Shown here: one piece after another, positions 33,815-42,902 of the stretch | How positions within the stretch are numbered: position 1 is the stretch's first letter | Layout: the number at the start of each line of letters is the position of its first letter | Assembly (NCBI RefSeq): GCF_034258515.1 | Contig: NZ_CP139438.1 | Coordinates: 3,472,001 to 3,536,000, forward strand | Source of the DNA: Pseudarthrobacter oxydans | GTDB taxonomy: Bacteria > Actinomycetota > Actinomycetes > Actinomycetales > Micrococcaceae | DNA length: 64,000 nucleotides | Direction: 5' to 3' | The notes under the pieces: model-generated | Database searches by the model: none | Told to the model about the DNA's origin: nothing | The model's input: the letters and a program-made list of their open reading frames with translations, nothing else | Position numbers and translations under genes: made by a program

Positions 33815-35950
33815 ATGGAACACCTGCAGGATCACCAGCACATGCACCATCACGGCGACGGCCCCTCACGCGGGACCCTCACCAAACCCGCGGCTCCCCC
33901 GGCGGCCGGCGGGCCGGGCGGCCATGCCCGCCACGACGACGACCACGCCGTCCACACCCACGGGCAGCACGCCGGGCACAGCACGGCCATGTTCAAGAAC
34001 AGGTTCTGGCTCACGCTGGCGCTGTCCGTCCCCGTGGTCTACTTCAGCCCCATGGTGGGCCACATCCTGGGCTACATGGTGCCCGCGTTTCCGGGATCAG
34101 CCTGGATCCCGCCCGTCCTGGGCACCGTCATCTTCCTCTACGGCGGCCAGCCGTTCCTGAAGGGCGGGCTGCAGGAGCTGAAAGACCGCCGGCCGGGCAT
34201 GATGCTCCTGATCGCCATGGCCATCACCGTGGCGTTTGCGGCCTCCTGGGTCACCAGCCTGGGCCTGGGCGGGTTTGACCTGGACTTCTGGTGGGAGCTG
34301 GCGCTGCTGGTGGCCATCATGCTGCTGGGCCACTGGATCGAGATGCGCGCCCTGGGGGCGGCCCAGGGCGCCCTGGATGCCCTCGCCGCGCTGCTGCCCG
34401 ACGAAGCCGAACGGATCACGGACACCGGAACGGACACCGTTCCCGTCTCCGAACTCCGGCCCGACGACCTGGTCCTGGTCCGCTCCGGCGCCCGCATGCC
34501 GGCCGACGGAACGGTGGTGGACGGGCAGGCGGAATTCGACGAGTCGATGATCACCGGCGAATCGAAGACCGTGCCGCGCGGCCCGGGCGATCCCGTGGTG
34601 GCCGGAACAGTCGCCACGGATACCAGCGTCCGCGTCCGGGTGACGGCGGTTGGCGAGGACACGGCACTCGCCGGCATCCAGCGCCTGGTGGCCGAGGCGC
34701 AGTCATCGTCCTCTCGGGCCCAGGCGCTGGCCGACCGTGCCGCGGCCTTCCTGTTCTACTTCGCTGCCGGCGCAGGCGTCATCACCTTTATCGCGTGGAC
34801 CCTGATGGGCAGCATCCCGGAAGCCGTGACCCGCACCGTCACCGTCCTGGTCATCGCCTGCCCGCATGCACTGGGCCTGGCCATCCCGCTGGTGATCGCC
34901 ATCTCCACGGAGCAGGCTGCCCGCGCCGGGGTCCTGATCAAGAACCGGATGGCGCTGGAACGGATGCGGACCATCGACGTGGTCCTCTTCGACAAGACCG
35001 GCACCCTCACCACCGGCGAGCCTCAGCTGGTGGACGTTGCGGCCGCTGACGGCGTGGGTGCAGACGAGCTGCTGGCCCTGGCCGCCGCGGTCGAGTCGGA
35101 CAGCGAGCACCCTGTGGCCCGGGCCATCGTCCGCGCAGCCCGGGAACGCAACCTGACCCTGCCTGCCGCCGCCGGCTTCACCTCGCTGACCGGCCGCGGC
35201 GTCCGGGCCTCTGTGGACGGGCGCACCGTGCACGTGGGCGGGCCCGCCCTCCTGCGCGAGCTTGGCGCCGTCGAACCCTCCGCCCTGGCCCGGTCCACCG
35301 GCGGGTGGATGGACCGCGGCGCTGCCGTCCTGCATGTCATTGACGACGGCGGCCGCGTGCTGGGGGCAGTCAGCCTCGAGGATGCGGTGCGGACGGAGTC
35401 GCGGCAGGCGGTTGCTGCCCTGCAGAACCGCGGCGTGAAGGTCGGCATGATCACCGGCGATGCCCGGCAGGTGGCGCAGGCCGTGGCCGCGGACCTGAAG
35501 ATCGATGAGGTGTTCGCGGAAGTCCTGCCGGCGGACAAGGACAAGAAGGTGGCCGAGCTCCAGGCCCGCGGGCTGAAAGTGGCCATGGTGGGCGACGGCG
35601 TCAACGACTCGCCGGCGCTGGCACGCGCCGAGGTGGGCATCGCGATCGGCGCCGGCACGGACGTGGCCATGGAGTCTGCCGGGGTGGTGCTGGCCGGGAA
35701 CGATCCGCGGGCGGTCCTGTCCATGGTGGACCTGTCCCGGGCCAGCTACCGCAAGATGTGGGAGAACCTGGTGTGGGCCACGGGCTACAACATCCTGTCC
35801 GTGCCGCTGGCCGCAGGCGTCCTGGCGTTCGCCGGCGTGGTCCTCTCCCCGGCCGCGGGCGCGGTCCTGATGTCCGCATCCACTATCGTGGTGGCTTTGA
35901 ACGCCCAACTGCTCCGGCGGGTGAAACTCAACCCGTCCGAGGTACGTTGA
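33815..35950 (+). CDS. copB: CPH-type (CopB-like) copper-exporting P1B-ATPase
   Basis: A 711-residue P-type ATPase. The N-terminus is His-rich (DHQHMHHHGDG, HDDDHAVHTHGQHAGH) rather than an HMA domain. Membrane segments, the TGES actuator motif, C349-P350-H351 in the transport helix, the phosphorylation site D393KTGT, the SEHP nucleotide motif and GDGVND near residue 593 are all present. CPH with a His-rich tail is the CopB class, associated with copper/silver export. ATG 33815 has AAGGAGG upstream. Confidence 0.9.
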   Translation: MEHLQDHQHMHHHGDGPSRGTLTKPAAPPAAGGPGGHARHDDDHAVHTHGQHAGHSTAMFKNRFWLTLALSVPVVYFSPMVGHILGYMVPAFPGSAWIPPVLGTVIFLYGGQPFLKGGLQELKDRRPGMMLLIAMAITVAFAASWVTSLGLGGFDLDFWWELALLVAIMLLGHWIEMRALGAAQGALDALAALLPDEAERITDTGTDTVPVSELRPDDLVLVRSGARMPADGTVVDGQAEFDESMITGESKTVPRGPGDPVVAGTVATDTSVRVRVTAVGEDTALAGIQRLVAEAQSSSSRAQALADRAAAFLFYFAAGAGVITFIAWTLMGSIPEAVTRTVTVLVIACPHALGLAIPLVIAISTEQAARAGVLIKNRMALERMRTIDVVLFDKTGTLTTGEPQLVDVAAADGVGADELLALAAAVESDSEHPVARAIVRAARERNLTLPAAAGFTSLTGRGVRASVDGRTVHVGGPALLRELGAVEPSALARSTGGWMDRGAAVLHVIDDGGRVLGAVSLEDAVRTESRQAVAALQNRGVKVGMITGDARQVAQAVAADLKIDEVFAEVLPADKDKKVAELQARGLKVAMVGDGVNDSPALARAEVGIAIGAGTDVAMESAGVVLAGNDPRAVLSMVDLSRASYRKMWENLVWATGYNILSVPLAAGVLAFAGVVLSPAAGAVLMSASTIVVALNAQLLRRVKLNPSEVR

Positions 35951-36034
35951 ACGTGCAGGAGCGGCCCTGGTGAAGACCCGGTCCGGCAGAAACCAGTCCA
36001 GCAGCAACCTGTTCAGCAGAAAGGAGGAAGCAGC

Positions 36035-36601
36035 ATGACCGCACGCACCCGCGTCCTGTCGGCCGCACTCCTCCGCGCGGGACTGCTGGCTGCCGTCCTG
36101 GCCATCGTGGCCGGGATCTTCGGAATGCACGTCATGACCGCCCACTCCTCGCACGCGGGGCACGCCGCCGTCGTCCAACCCCAGGCGGCACAACCTGCCG
36201 CTGCACAACTCTCCGGCGGGCACCCCGCCGGGGACGCCGCCGTCGTGCATTCCCTCGCCGGGGGCACGGCCGGGGACACGGCCGGGCACCTGGCCGGGCA
36301 CCCCGCCGTCGAACACCCTGCCGACGAACAGGGCTCAGGACAGGCTCACGGCGCCGCTGCCGGATACCAGGCCGCAAGAGCAACTTTTTCGGCCGCAGAA
36401 TCCTGCAGCTCCGGCTGCCCGGGCGCGCAGGAAGCCGGCGCGCCCTGCATCCCGCTGGCCAAGACCGCTTCGCTCGCCGTTGTCCCGCCCCAGGCCGGCA
36501 CCGCCGGGCCCGCGCCCACAGCCATCGCCCGGGGCGCCGTCGGGTACTCGTACATCCCGGCAAGCCCCACACCCTGCGACCTGTCCATCAGCCGGACGTA
36601 A
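36035..36601 (+). CDS. DUF6153-like copper-locus protein ending DLSISRT
   Basis: A 188-residue protein with one N-terminal membrane helix (about residues 12-32), then a His/Ala-rich stretch (HSSHAGHAAVV, repeated HPA and GHLAGHP) and cysteines near ESCSSGCPG and PCDLSISRT. The layout resembles actinobacterial DUF6153 proteins, as recalled. It is 84 bp after the copper ATPase and preceded by AAAGGAGG. The final DLSISRT also ends the protein at 19144-19623. It may bind copper outside the membrane. Confidence 0.65.
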   Translation: MTARTRVLSAALLRAGLLAAVLAIVAGIFGMHVMTAHSSHAGHAAVVQPQAAQPAAAQLSGGHPAGDAAVVHSLAGGTAGDTAGHLAGHPAVEHPADEQGSGQAHGAAAGYQAARATFSAAESCSSGCPGAQEAGAPCIPLAKTASLAVVPPQAGTAGPAPTAIARGAVGYSYIPASPTPCDLSISRT

Positions 36602-36674
36602 GCGGACTGCGCCGCGTGGCTCTCCACGCACGATTGGCCCAGTTCACATTACTTCCCTGAAGGACACCCCAAAA

Positions 36675-37295
36675 ATGAACACGAACCTCAAAACCCTTAC
36701 CATCGCCGCTGCCCTGGCGGCCTCGCTCGGCCTTGCCGGGTGCGCCGCCGGCTCCGGAGGCTCCGGCGGAAACACCATGCCCATGAACCACGGCAGCTCC
36801 GGCCCCATGGCCAGCATGATGCCGGACGCCAGTGCGGACCATAACCAGGCGGACATCATGTTCTCGCAGATGATGATCCCGCACCACGCGCAGGCGGTGG
36901 AGATGAGCGACATGATGCTCGCCAAGCCGGACCTGCCCGCGGAGGTCACCGCACTGGCCACCAAGATCAAGAACGCCCAGGCGCCCGAGATCGAGACGAT
37001 GACCGGCTGGCTCAAAGAGTGGAACGTGCCCGTCATGATGTCGGACCACTCGGGACACGGCATGGGCGGCATGGTGGACTCCCAGGGCCTGGAGAAGCTC
37101 AAGGCCGCGCAGGGAACGGAAGCCGTCCGGCTTTTCCTGGAGCAGATGATCGGACACCATGAGGGCGCGATCGACATGGCAAAGCAGGAGATCGCCGCCG
37201 GCAAGCACGCCGGGTCCATCCAGCTTTCCCGGGATATCGTCACGTCCCAGGAGGCTGAGATCGCCCAGATGAAGGAGATGCTGGCCGCGCTCTAA
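36675..37295 (+). CDS. DUF305 lipoprotein
   Basis: A 206-residue secreted lipoprotein: lipobox near residue 19-20 (LGLAGC), a Gly/Ser linker with MPMNHG, and the DUF305 domain from about 48 with FSQMMIPHHAQAVEMSDMM and MIGHHEGAIDMAKQE. The HHxxA and methionine-rich motifs are typical of DUF305 copper-associated proteins. GAAGGA precedes ATG 36675. It closes the copper gene set. Confidence 0.9.
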   Translation: MNTNLKTLTIAAALAASLGLAGCAAGSGGSGGNTMPMNHGSSGPMASMMPDASADHNQADIMFSQMMIPHHAQAVEMSDMMLAKPDLPAEVTALATKIKNAQAPEIETMTGWLKEWNVPVMMSDHSGHGMGGMVDSQGLEKLKAAQGTEAVRLFLEQMIGHHEGAIDMAKQEIAAGKHAGSIQLSRDIVTSQEAEIAQMKEMLAAL

Positions 37296-37315
37296 CCTGC
37301 CCCTCCCTCCCGACC

Positions 37316-37449
37316 CTCTCTCACTTAACGGGCCAAATTGGCCGATGCTCTCTCACTTTCCTTACGAAAGTGAGAGAGCGTCGGCTGGAAAACCGCGTTA
37401 AGTGAGAGAGCGTCGGCTGGAAAACCGCGTTAAGTGAGAGAGCGTCGGT
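37316..37449. repeat. 32-nt tandem repeat family, locus 2 (head-to-head)
   Basis: An inverted unit (37316-37360) meets two direct units (from 37370, 37402) and a partial third. The junction is a 14-bp hairpin: GCTCTCTCACTTTC (37347-37360) and its complement (37366-37379), loop CTTAC. It lies between the convergent DUF305 and FAD-monooxygenase genes. Confidence 0.75.
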
Positions 37450-37484
37450 TTGGGACGGGACGCAGGGGCCGGCCCCCGTTGCAG

Positions 37485-38708
37485 TCAGGCGTCGGGCCTG
37501 ACGTGCTCGGGACGGATTCCGACGCCGATGAACCGGGCAGTCATCCGGCGCAGCAGGGGCGAGGCGAACCGGAGGAGCCCGACGAACCAGCGCGGCGCGA
37601 CACTGTTGCCGGCGGTTGCCCGGACAATGGCCTTGTGCCCGTTGCACTGGAGCATCTGCATCACCTTCACCGGCTTCTCCCTGCGCCGCTGCACCGCCGC
37701 GAGCTTTCCGGCGGGCGCGGCCCCGGCTGCAAGGTCCCCGGAGATGGCGTTGAACAGCGCAACGGCATCCTGGATGGCGAAGTTCACGCCAACGCCGAAC
37801 ATCGGGGACATCGCATGGGCGGCGTCGCCGATCGCGATGAAGCCCGGACGGTACCAGCGGCGGAGCCGGTTGATCTGGACCGAAAGGAGCTTGATCTGGT
37901 CCCAGTCCACGAGGGTGGTGACGACGGGGCGCAGAACAGGAGCCGCGTGGCTGATCCTGGCCTGGAGCGCCTCCAGCCCTGCCGCACGAAGCTCGTCGTA
38001 CCCGCCCTTCCGGATGACCATGCCCGACTGGTACCTGTCGCCGCGGTCGATGGTCAGGACCATGCCCTGGCGGGAGATGTAGCCGAGGGTTGCCGGCGGC
38101 GGTTCCGGCGGTTTGGGCAGGCTGAACCAGAGAACGTCGATGGGCACGCCAAACTCGTCGGGAGTCATCCCGGCCGCGGCGCGCAGCCCGGACGCCCGCC
38201 CGTCCGCAGCTACGGTGAGCGTCGCACGGATCTCAAGGTCGTCGTCGTCGTCCGCTGTCGCCGCCCGTACGCCGCGAACCTCGTCCTGCTCGACAATGAG
38301 GCCAGTGGCTTCGGTGAGCATGCGCAGCTCGAAGTTGGGAAACGCCGACGCCTCGCCGGCCAGGAAGTTCAGGAAATCCCACTGCGGCGCCAGGACCAGG
38401 AAGTTGTCGGGCTCCGGGAGGGTCCTGAAGTCCACGATAGTGAAGCGCCGGCCGTCCATGACGACGTCCATCGCGGGCAGGCGCGTGAGCGGCAGCTGCA
38501 GGAATTTTTCCCGCAGCCCGAGCTCGCCCAGCAGTGTCACGGTGGAAGGATGCACGGTGTCGCCGCGGAAGTCCCGAAAGAAGTCGGCATGCTTCTCGAG
38601 CACTGTGACGCGCAGCCCCGCGCGTGCCAGCAGGTAGCCGAGCACCATCCCGGCCGGTCCGCCGCCGGCAATGACGCAGTCACGCCCGATAACTTTCTCC
38701 ACGGTCAT
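37485..38708 (-). CDS. FAD-dependent monooxygenase (PHBH-like)
   Basis: A 407-residue flavin monooxygenase: Rossmann GxGxxG (CVIAGGGPAGMVLGYLLARAG), the DG motif (TLTVAADGRASGLR) and the FIAIGDAAHAMSPMFGVGVNFAIQDAV motif of the family. It should hydroxylate an aromatic or similar substrate using NAD(P)H. ATG 38708 is used; the frame extends far upstream in shadow sequence. Repeats of the 32-nt family lie just upstream (38734-38797). Confidence 0.85.
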   Translation of the reverse strand: MTVEKVIGRDCVIAGGGPAGMVLGYLLARAGLRVTVLEKHADFFRDFRGDTVHPSTVTLLGELGLREKFLQLPLTRLPAMDVVMDGRRFTIVDFRTLPEPDNFLVLAPQWDFLNFLAGEASAFPNFELRMLTEATGLIVEQDEVRGVRAATADDDDDLEIRATLTVAADGRASGLRAAAGMTPDEFGVPIDVLWFSLPKPPEPPPATLGYISRQGMVLTIDRGDRYQSGMVIRKGGYDELRAAGLEALQARISHAAPVLRPVVTTLVDWDQIKLLSVQINRLRRWYRPGFIAIGDAAHAMSPMFGVGVNFAIQDAVALFNAISGDLAAGAAPAGKLAAVQRRREKPVKVMQMLQCNGHKAIVRATAGNSVAPRWFVGLLRFASPLLRRMTARFIGVGIRPEHVRPDA

Positions 38709-38733
38709 ATCATCGTGCCTCCTGCCCGGAAAG

Positions 38734-38797
38734 GTGAGAGAGGGTTCCCCAAAAACCCGCATCAAGTGAGAGAGGGTCCGGGTGATGCGTGTTAAGT
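38734..38797. repeat. 32-nt tandem repeat family, locus 3
   Basis: Two direct units (38734-38765 and a 30-nt 38766-38795) beginning GTGAGAGAGGGT, upstream of the leftward monooxygenase start and before the rightward phosphatase gene. Confidence 0.65.
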
Positions 38798-38849
38798 TGA
38801 AATCCGCGGGCTGGACGGTCCGCGCACCGGCTGGAAAGAGAAAATCCCC

Positions 38850-39524
38850 TTGGACACGTCCGAACCAGTAAAAATCCTGACCGTCTGCACAGGCAACATC
38901 TGCCGCTCGCCGGTGGCCGAGCGGCTGCTGCAGGCGGGACTGGACCAGGCGGTGCCGGGCGGTTTCGTTGTGGCCAGCGCGGGCACCCGGGCCATGGTGG
39001 GCGACCCCATGCAGCCCCTCTCCGCGGACATCGTCCGCACCTTCGGCGGGAACCCGGACAACTTCGCCGCCCGCCAGCTGACCCCGAAGATCCTCCGCGG
39101 CGTGGACCTGGTGCTCACCATGACCTCCGCACACCGCGGCGAAGTGCTGCAGCTGGACGCCTCCTTCCTCAAACGGACGTTCACCATCCGCGAGTTCGCC
39201 CGCATGCTCGACGTCCTGGACCAGCGTGCAGCAGCGTCCGGGGGCAGCGCGCCCGCCGCCGCGCCCGCCAGGGATGATGACGACGACGGCGGCTGGCTGG
39301 GCGCCAACACCGCCTTCTGGAAGAGCCTCCCGGCACGGGCCGCGGGGGTGCGGCACCTGTCCTTGCCCGCCGACGCCGCCGAGAACGACATCGTCGACCC
39401 CTACCGGCGCGCGCCCGAGGTGTACCGGCAGATGGAGGACGAACTGGCGCCCGCGATCGTCTCCATCCTCCGCCACGCGCGCCTGAACGCACCGGCTCGC
39501 GGGACACGTGCGGAGTCGCCGTAG
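38850..39524 (+). CDS. Low-molecular-weight protein phosphatase-like protein
   Basis: A 224-residue LMW phosphatase: the catalytic loop VCTGNICRSP (Cys13, Arg19) near the N-terminus and a C-terminal DIVDPY with the general-acid Asp. An Asp/Ala/Gly-rich insert (about 128-150) makes it longer than the usual ~150-160 residues. TTG start at 38850 with GAAAGAG upstream. It is followed by a LytR-CpsA-Psr gene, an association known for wall-polymer assembly. Confidence 0.85.
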   Translation: MDTSEPVKILTVCTGNICRSPVAERLLQAGLDQAVPGGFVVASAGTRAMVGDPMQPLSADIVRTFGGNPDNFAARQLTPKILRGVDLVLTMTSAHRGEVLQLDASFLKRTFTIREFARMLDVLDQRAAASGGSAPAAAPARDDDDDGGWLGANTAFWKSLPARAAGVRHLSLPADAAENDIVDPYRRAPEVYRQMEDELAPAIVSILRHARLNAPARGTRAESP

Positions 39525-39732
39525 CGTTCGGGCGGTCCCGCACCTCTCCGGCGACCCCGGCACTTCTCCCGGCGGCGACGTTCCCGGCTGACCGCGCTGC
39601 CGCCGTCGTAATCAAGCGTGATTCGTCTGACCCCGTCAGGCGACGCAAGGTGACAGTTTGGACAACTTTGTAGCCAGCAGGGCCTCGGCTGGCGGACACT
39701 GATCCCACCCATTCACAAAGAGGTGAGGCACA

Positions 39733-40854
39733 ATGAGCACGCCTGACGGTTCTGACCCCTCCGGCCCCAACGCATCCGCGTCCGCCCCCAGTCCCCACAA
39801 CGGCAGCTGGGTGGCGCACGGCCGCCGGCGCTGGATAGCCGCACTGCTGGCGCTGGTCCTGGTGGCCGCCGCCGTCGTCGCAGTCATCAGCCTCAACCGT
39901 TCCGGCACGGAGGCGCAGCCCGCCGCGACGCAGAGCGAATCGCCGTCCCCGTCGGCCACCCCCTCGGAAACTCCTTCCGAAACGCCGCCGCCGGCCCCTG
40001 CTCCCCCGCCGCCGCCCGAGCCGATCCCGGAGCTGCCTGCGGCGCCCATGAACGTGCTGGTCATCGGCAGCGACAGCCGTGCCAGTGCTCGGGACGCCGC
40101 AGCCCACACGGCGGCAACCGGCGAGGCCATGGACCACCGGTCGGACACCCTCATGCTGGTCCACGTCCCCGCCGACCGCAGAACCCTGTACATCATCTCC
40201 ATCAACCGGGATACGTGGGTGGACATCCCGGGCTTCGGCGGCGCAAAGATCAATGCCGGGCTGCAGTACGGCGGCATCGACATGACCACCCAAACGGTGC
40301 AGTCACTGTTCGGGATCACCATTGACCACACCGTGATGCTGGACTTCCACGGCTTCCGGGGCATGGTGGACGGGCTGGGCGGGATCGACGTCAACGTGCC
40401 CATTCCGTTCCAGTCCACGCACGACACGGGGCACGTCTTCGGCCCCGGCGTGAACCACCTGGACGGGCAGTCCGCGCTGGAGTTCGCCCGGGAGCGGTAC
40501 GCATTTTCCGACGGCGACTTCCAGCGCGTGCGCAACCAGCAGATCCTGCTCAAAGCCATCCTGGCCCGCCTGACCGGCGGGGGCGGCCTGAACGACGTCA
40601 ACGCCGTGCGCGGTCTGGTGGATTTCGCGTCCTGCTGCCTGACCGTGGACCGGGGCTTCGACCCCGTGCAGGCTGCCATCCTTGCCTACAGCCTGCGGAA
40701 CCTGGACGTGAACGCGATCGGCACCATGACCCTGCCCACGGCGGGCTCCGGATTCATCGCGGGCCAGTCGGTTCTGTTCCCGGATTACGGGGCGATCAAC
40801 GCCGTTGGGGCTGCGCTGCGGGAGGGGCGGATCGGGGAGTTCGCGGTTCCGTAG
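39733..40854 (+). CDS. LytR-CpsA-Psr (LCP) wall-polymer ligase
   Basis: A 373-residue LCP protein attaching teichoic acids or other polymers to peptidoglycan. N-terminal membrane helix (residues ~33-55), a Pro/Ser/Thr-rich linker, then the LCP domain from about 105: LVIGSDSRA, HRSDTLMLVHVPADRRTLYIISINRDTWVDIPG and the later LEFARERYAFSDGDFQRVRNQQ. The conserved acidic and Arg residues of the active site are visible. Confidence 0.9.
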   Translation: MSTPDGSDPSGPNASASAPSPHNGSWVAHGRRRWIAALLALVLVAAAVVAVISLNRSGTEAQPAATQSESPSPSATPSETPSETPPPAPAPPPPPEPIPELPAAPMNVLVIGSDSRASARDAAAHTAATGEAMDHRSDTLMLVHVPADRRTLYIISINRDTWVDIPGFGGAKINAGLQYGGIDMTTQTVQSLFGITIDHTVMLDFHGFRGMVDGLGGIDVNVPIPFQSTHDTGHVFGPGVNHLDGQSALEFARERYAFSDGDFQRVRNQQILLKAILARLTGGGGLNDVNAVRGLVDFASCCLTVDRGFDPVQAAILAYSLRNLDVNAIGTMTLPTAGSGFIAGQSVLFPDYGAINAVGAALREGRIGEFAVP

Positions 40855-40877
40855 CCGACTGAGGCCGCGGGCATTGG

Positions 40878-40949
40878 CGGACGAGCGGGCCTGCCCCGCA
40901 TGAGCGGTGCCGGGCAACGCCGTTCCTGCGGTCGAGGGCCGCTCGTCCG
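40878..40949. repeat. 11-bp inverted repeat (terminator-like)
   Basis: CGGACGAGCGG (40878-40888) and its exact complement (40939-40949) flank 50 bases, just beyond the LCP gene's stop. No T-run is present. Confidence 0.45.
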
Positions 40950-41042
40950 GCTAAGGGGCCCACCTGGCTGTTCAACCGGGGCTCACCCGGGGTTCACCGG
41001 CGGGAAAACGTCTGTGCGCCCGGCCCCTGGAGGCTGGACGGC

Positions 41043-42719
41043 ATGACTGACATTTCACGCCGCACCATCGTCAAGGGATCCGTCCTCGCTGCCGCACTGG
41101 CAGCCACACCCGCCGCCGCCCAGGCCGCCACAGTGCAGTCGCCGGCCGGCGTCGCGCTGGTCCGGAACCGGCTCACCCTGCCCAGCGGCATCGCCACCGG
41201 AGACGTCACCTCCGATTCCGCCGTCCTGTGGTCACGTTCTTCCGGTGCCGGGCGGATGACCGCGGTGCTGCGGGCCGTGGACGACGGCGGCGAGGTCCTC
41301 CGCGGCCGGGGCGCCTTTGAGCGCGTCCTCCGCGGGCCCCGCGCCACCCAGGCCTCCGACTTCACCGCCAAGATCCACGCCGGGAACCTGCCCTCCAACA
41401 CGCGCTTTGCACTGGAGATCAGCTTCGAGGACGACGGCGGCGCGGCCGGCGAGACTGTCAGCGGCAGCTTCCGCACGGCTCCCGACGCCGGGACGTATAA
41501 CGGCAACGGCCGCACCGGTGACACAAGCAACGGCGGCGAGGTGCCGGCGTCGTCCGCCCAAAGCTTTGTGTGGACGGGCGACACCGCCGGCCAGGGCTGG
41601 GGCATCAACGAGGAAATCGGAGGGATGCGCGGCTACCGCGCCATGCACCAGACCCGCCCAGACTTCTTCATCCACTCCGGCGACACCGTCTACGCCGACG
41701 GCCCCATCACGGAGACCGTGGTGGAGAAGGACGGGCAGGTGTGGCGGAACCTGGTCACGGAGGAGGTGTCCAAGGTGGCCGAGACGCTCACGGAATTCCG
41801 CGGCCGGCACCGCTACAACCAGATGGACGCCAACATGCGGGCCATGTTCGCTGACGTCCCCGTCATTGCCAACTGGGACGACCACGAGACCACCAATAAC
41901 TGGTACCCCGGCGAGATCCTGGACGATCCCCGCTACACCGTCCGCGACGTCAACACCCTGGCAGCACGGGGCCGGCAAGCGTGGCAGGAGAACATGCCCA
42001 TCGCCGATTCCTCGGCCCTGTGGCGGCCGGGAACGTTCGACGACGCCGGCCAGTACCAGCCCGCCCGCATCTACCGGAAGATCAGCCGCGGCCCGCAGCT
42101 GGACATCTTCTGCCTGGACATGCGGACGTTCAAGTCCCCCAACACGGACGGCAAGGAGCCATACGCCACCTCGATCCTGGGCCAGGAGCAGGTGGACTGG
42201 CTGATCCGCGAGGTGACCAAGTCCAAGGCCACCTGGAAAGTCATCGCTGCCGACCTGCCGCTGGGCATCATCGTGGGCGACGGGCCGGTCAACCAGGAAA
42301 GCGTCGCAAACCGCGACGCCGGTGCACCCCTGGGCCGTGAGCTTGAGATCGCCGGGGTGCTGAGCGCATTCAAGCGCAACCAGGTTAGGAACGTGGTGTG
42401 GCTGACCGCCGACGTTCACTACTGCGCCGCGCACCACTACTCCCCTGAGCGTGCGGCCTTCACCGACTTCGACCCCTTCTGGGAATTTGTGGCCGGGCCG
42501 ATTGCGGCGGGTTCCTTCGGACCGAACAAGATGGACGGCACGTTCGGGCCCGAGGTGGTGTTCTCCAAGGCGGGCAAGTTCGCCGGAGAGTCACCGCGCA
42601 ACGGCGAGAACCAGTTCTTCGGTCACGTGCAGCTGGGCGAAGACAACACTTTCACGGCAAGCCTCCGGAACGCCAACGGCGCCACGGTGTTCTCCAAGGT
42701 GCTGACGCCGGAGCGGTAA
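41043..42719 (+). CDS. PhoD-like alkaline phosphatase (Tat-exported)
   Basis: A 558-residue phosphodiesterase/alkaline phosphatase. Twin-arginine signal SRRTIVKGS at the N-terminus, an N-terminal beta domain, then the PhoD metallophosphatase core with TGDTAGQGWGI, HSGDTVYADGP, VIANWDDHETTNN and WLTADVHYC metal-ligand motifs. It acts outside the cell to release phosphate or degrade wall polymers. Monocistronic. Confidence 0.9.
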   Translation: MTDISRRTIVKGSVLAAALAATPAAAQAATVQSPAGVALVRNRLTLPSGIATGDVTSDSAVLWSRSSGAGRMTAVLRAVDDGGEVLRGRGAFERVLRGPRATQASDFTAKIHAGNLPSNTRFALEISFEDDGGAAGETVSGSFRTAPDAGTYNGNGRTGDTSNGGEVPASSAQSFVWTGDTAGQGWGINEEIGGMRGYRAMHQTRPDFFIHSGDTVYADGPITETVVEKDGQVWRNLVTEEVSKVAETLTEFRGRHRYNQMDANMRAMFADVPVIANWDDHETTNNWYPGEILDDPRYTVRDVNTLAARGRQAWQENMPIADSSALWRPGTFDDAGQYQPARIYRKISRGPQLDIFCLDMRTFKSPNTDGKEPYATSILGQEQVDWLIREVTKSKATWKVIAADLPLGIIVGDGPVNQESVANRDAGAPLGRELEIAGVLSAFKRNQVRNVVWLTADVHYCAAHHYSPERAAFTDFDPFWEFVAGPIAAGSFGPNKMDGTFGPEVVFSKAGKFAGESPRNGENQFFGHVQLGEDNTFTASLRNANGATVFSKVLTPER

Positions 42720-42902
42720 GCCGGCGGGCATTTCCGCGCCTGATCCGGACAGCCGCGCCCCGGGCCCCGGGAGCGGGTGTCCGAATCGGGCGCGGATTTC
42801 GGTTGCGGGCGCGAGATGCCGGCCGCCGTCGTCCGTTATTTTCCCCGTCCGCTGGGTACGCCGCTGGTAGTGTTCCTGCATTCGGAACGGCACGCAGACG
42901 GG

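Noticed and set aside
37316..37449. Possible CRISPR array in the repeated units
   Set aside because: Units are 32 nt head-to-tail without unique spacers, include inverted copies, and no cas genes are present.
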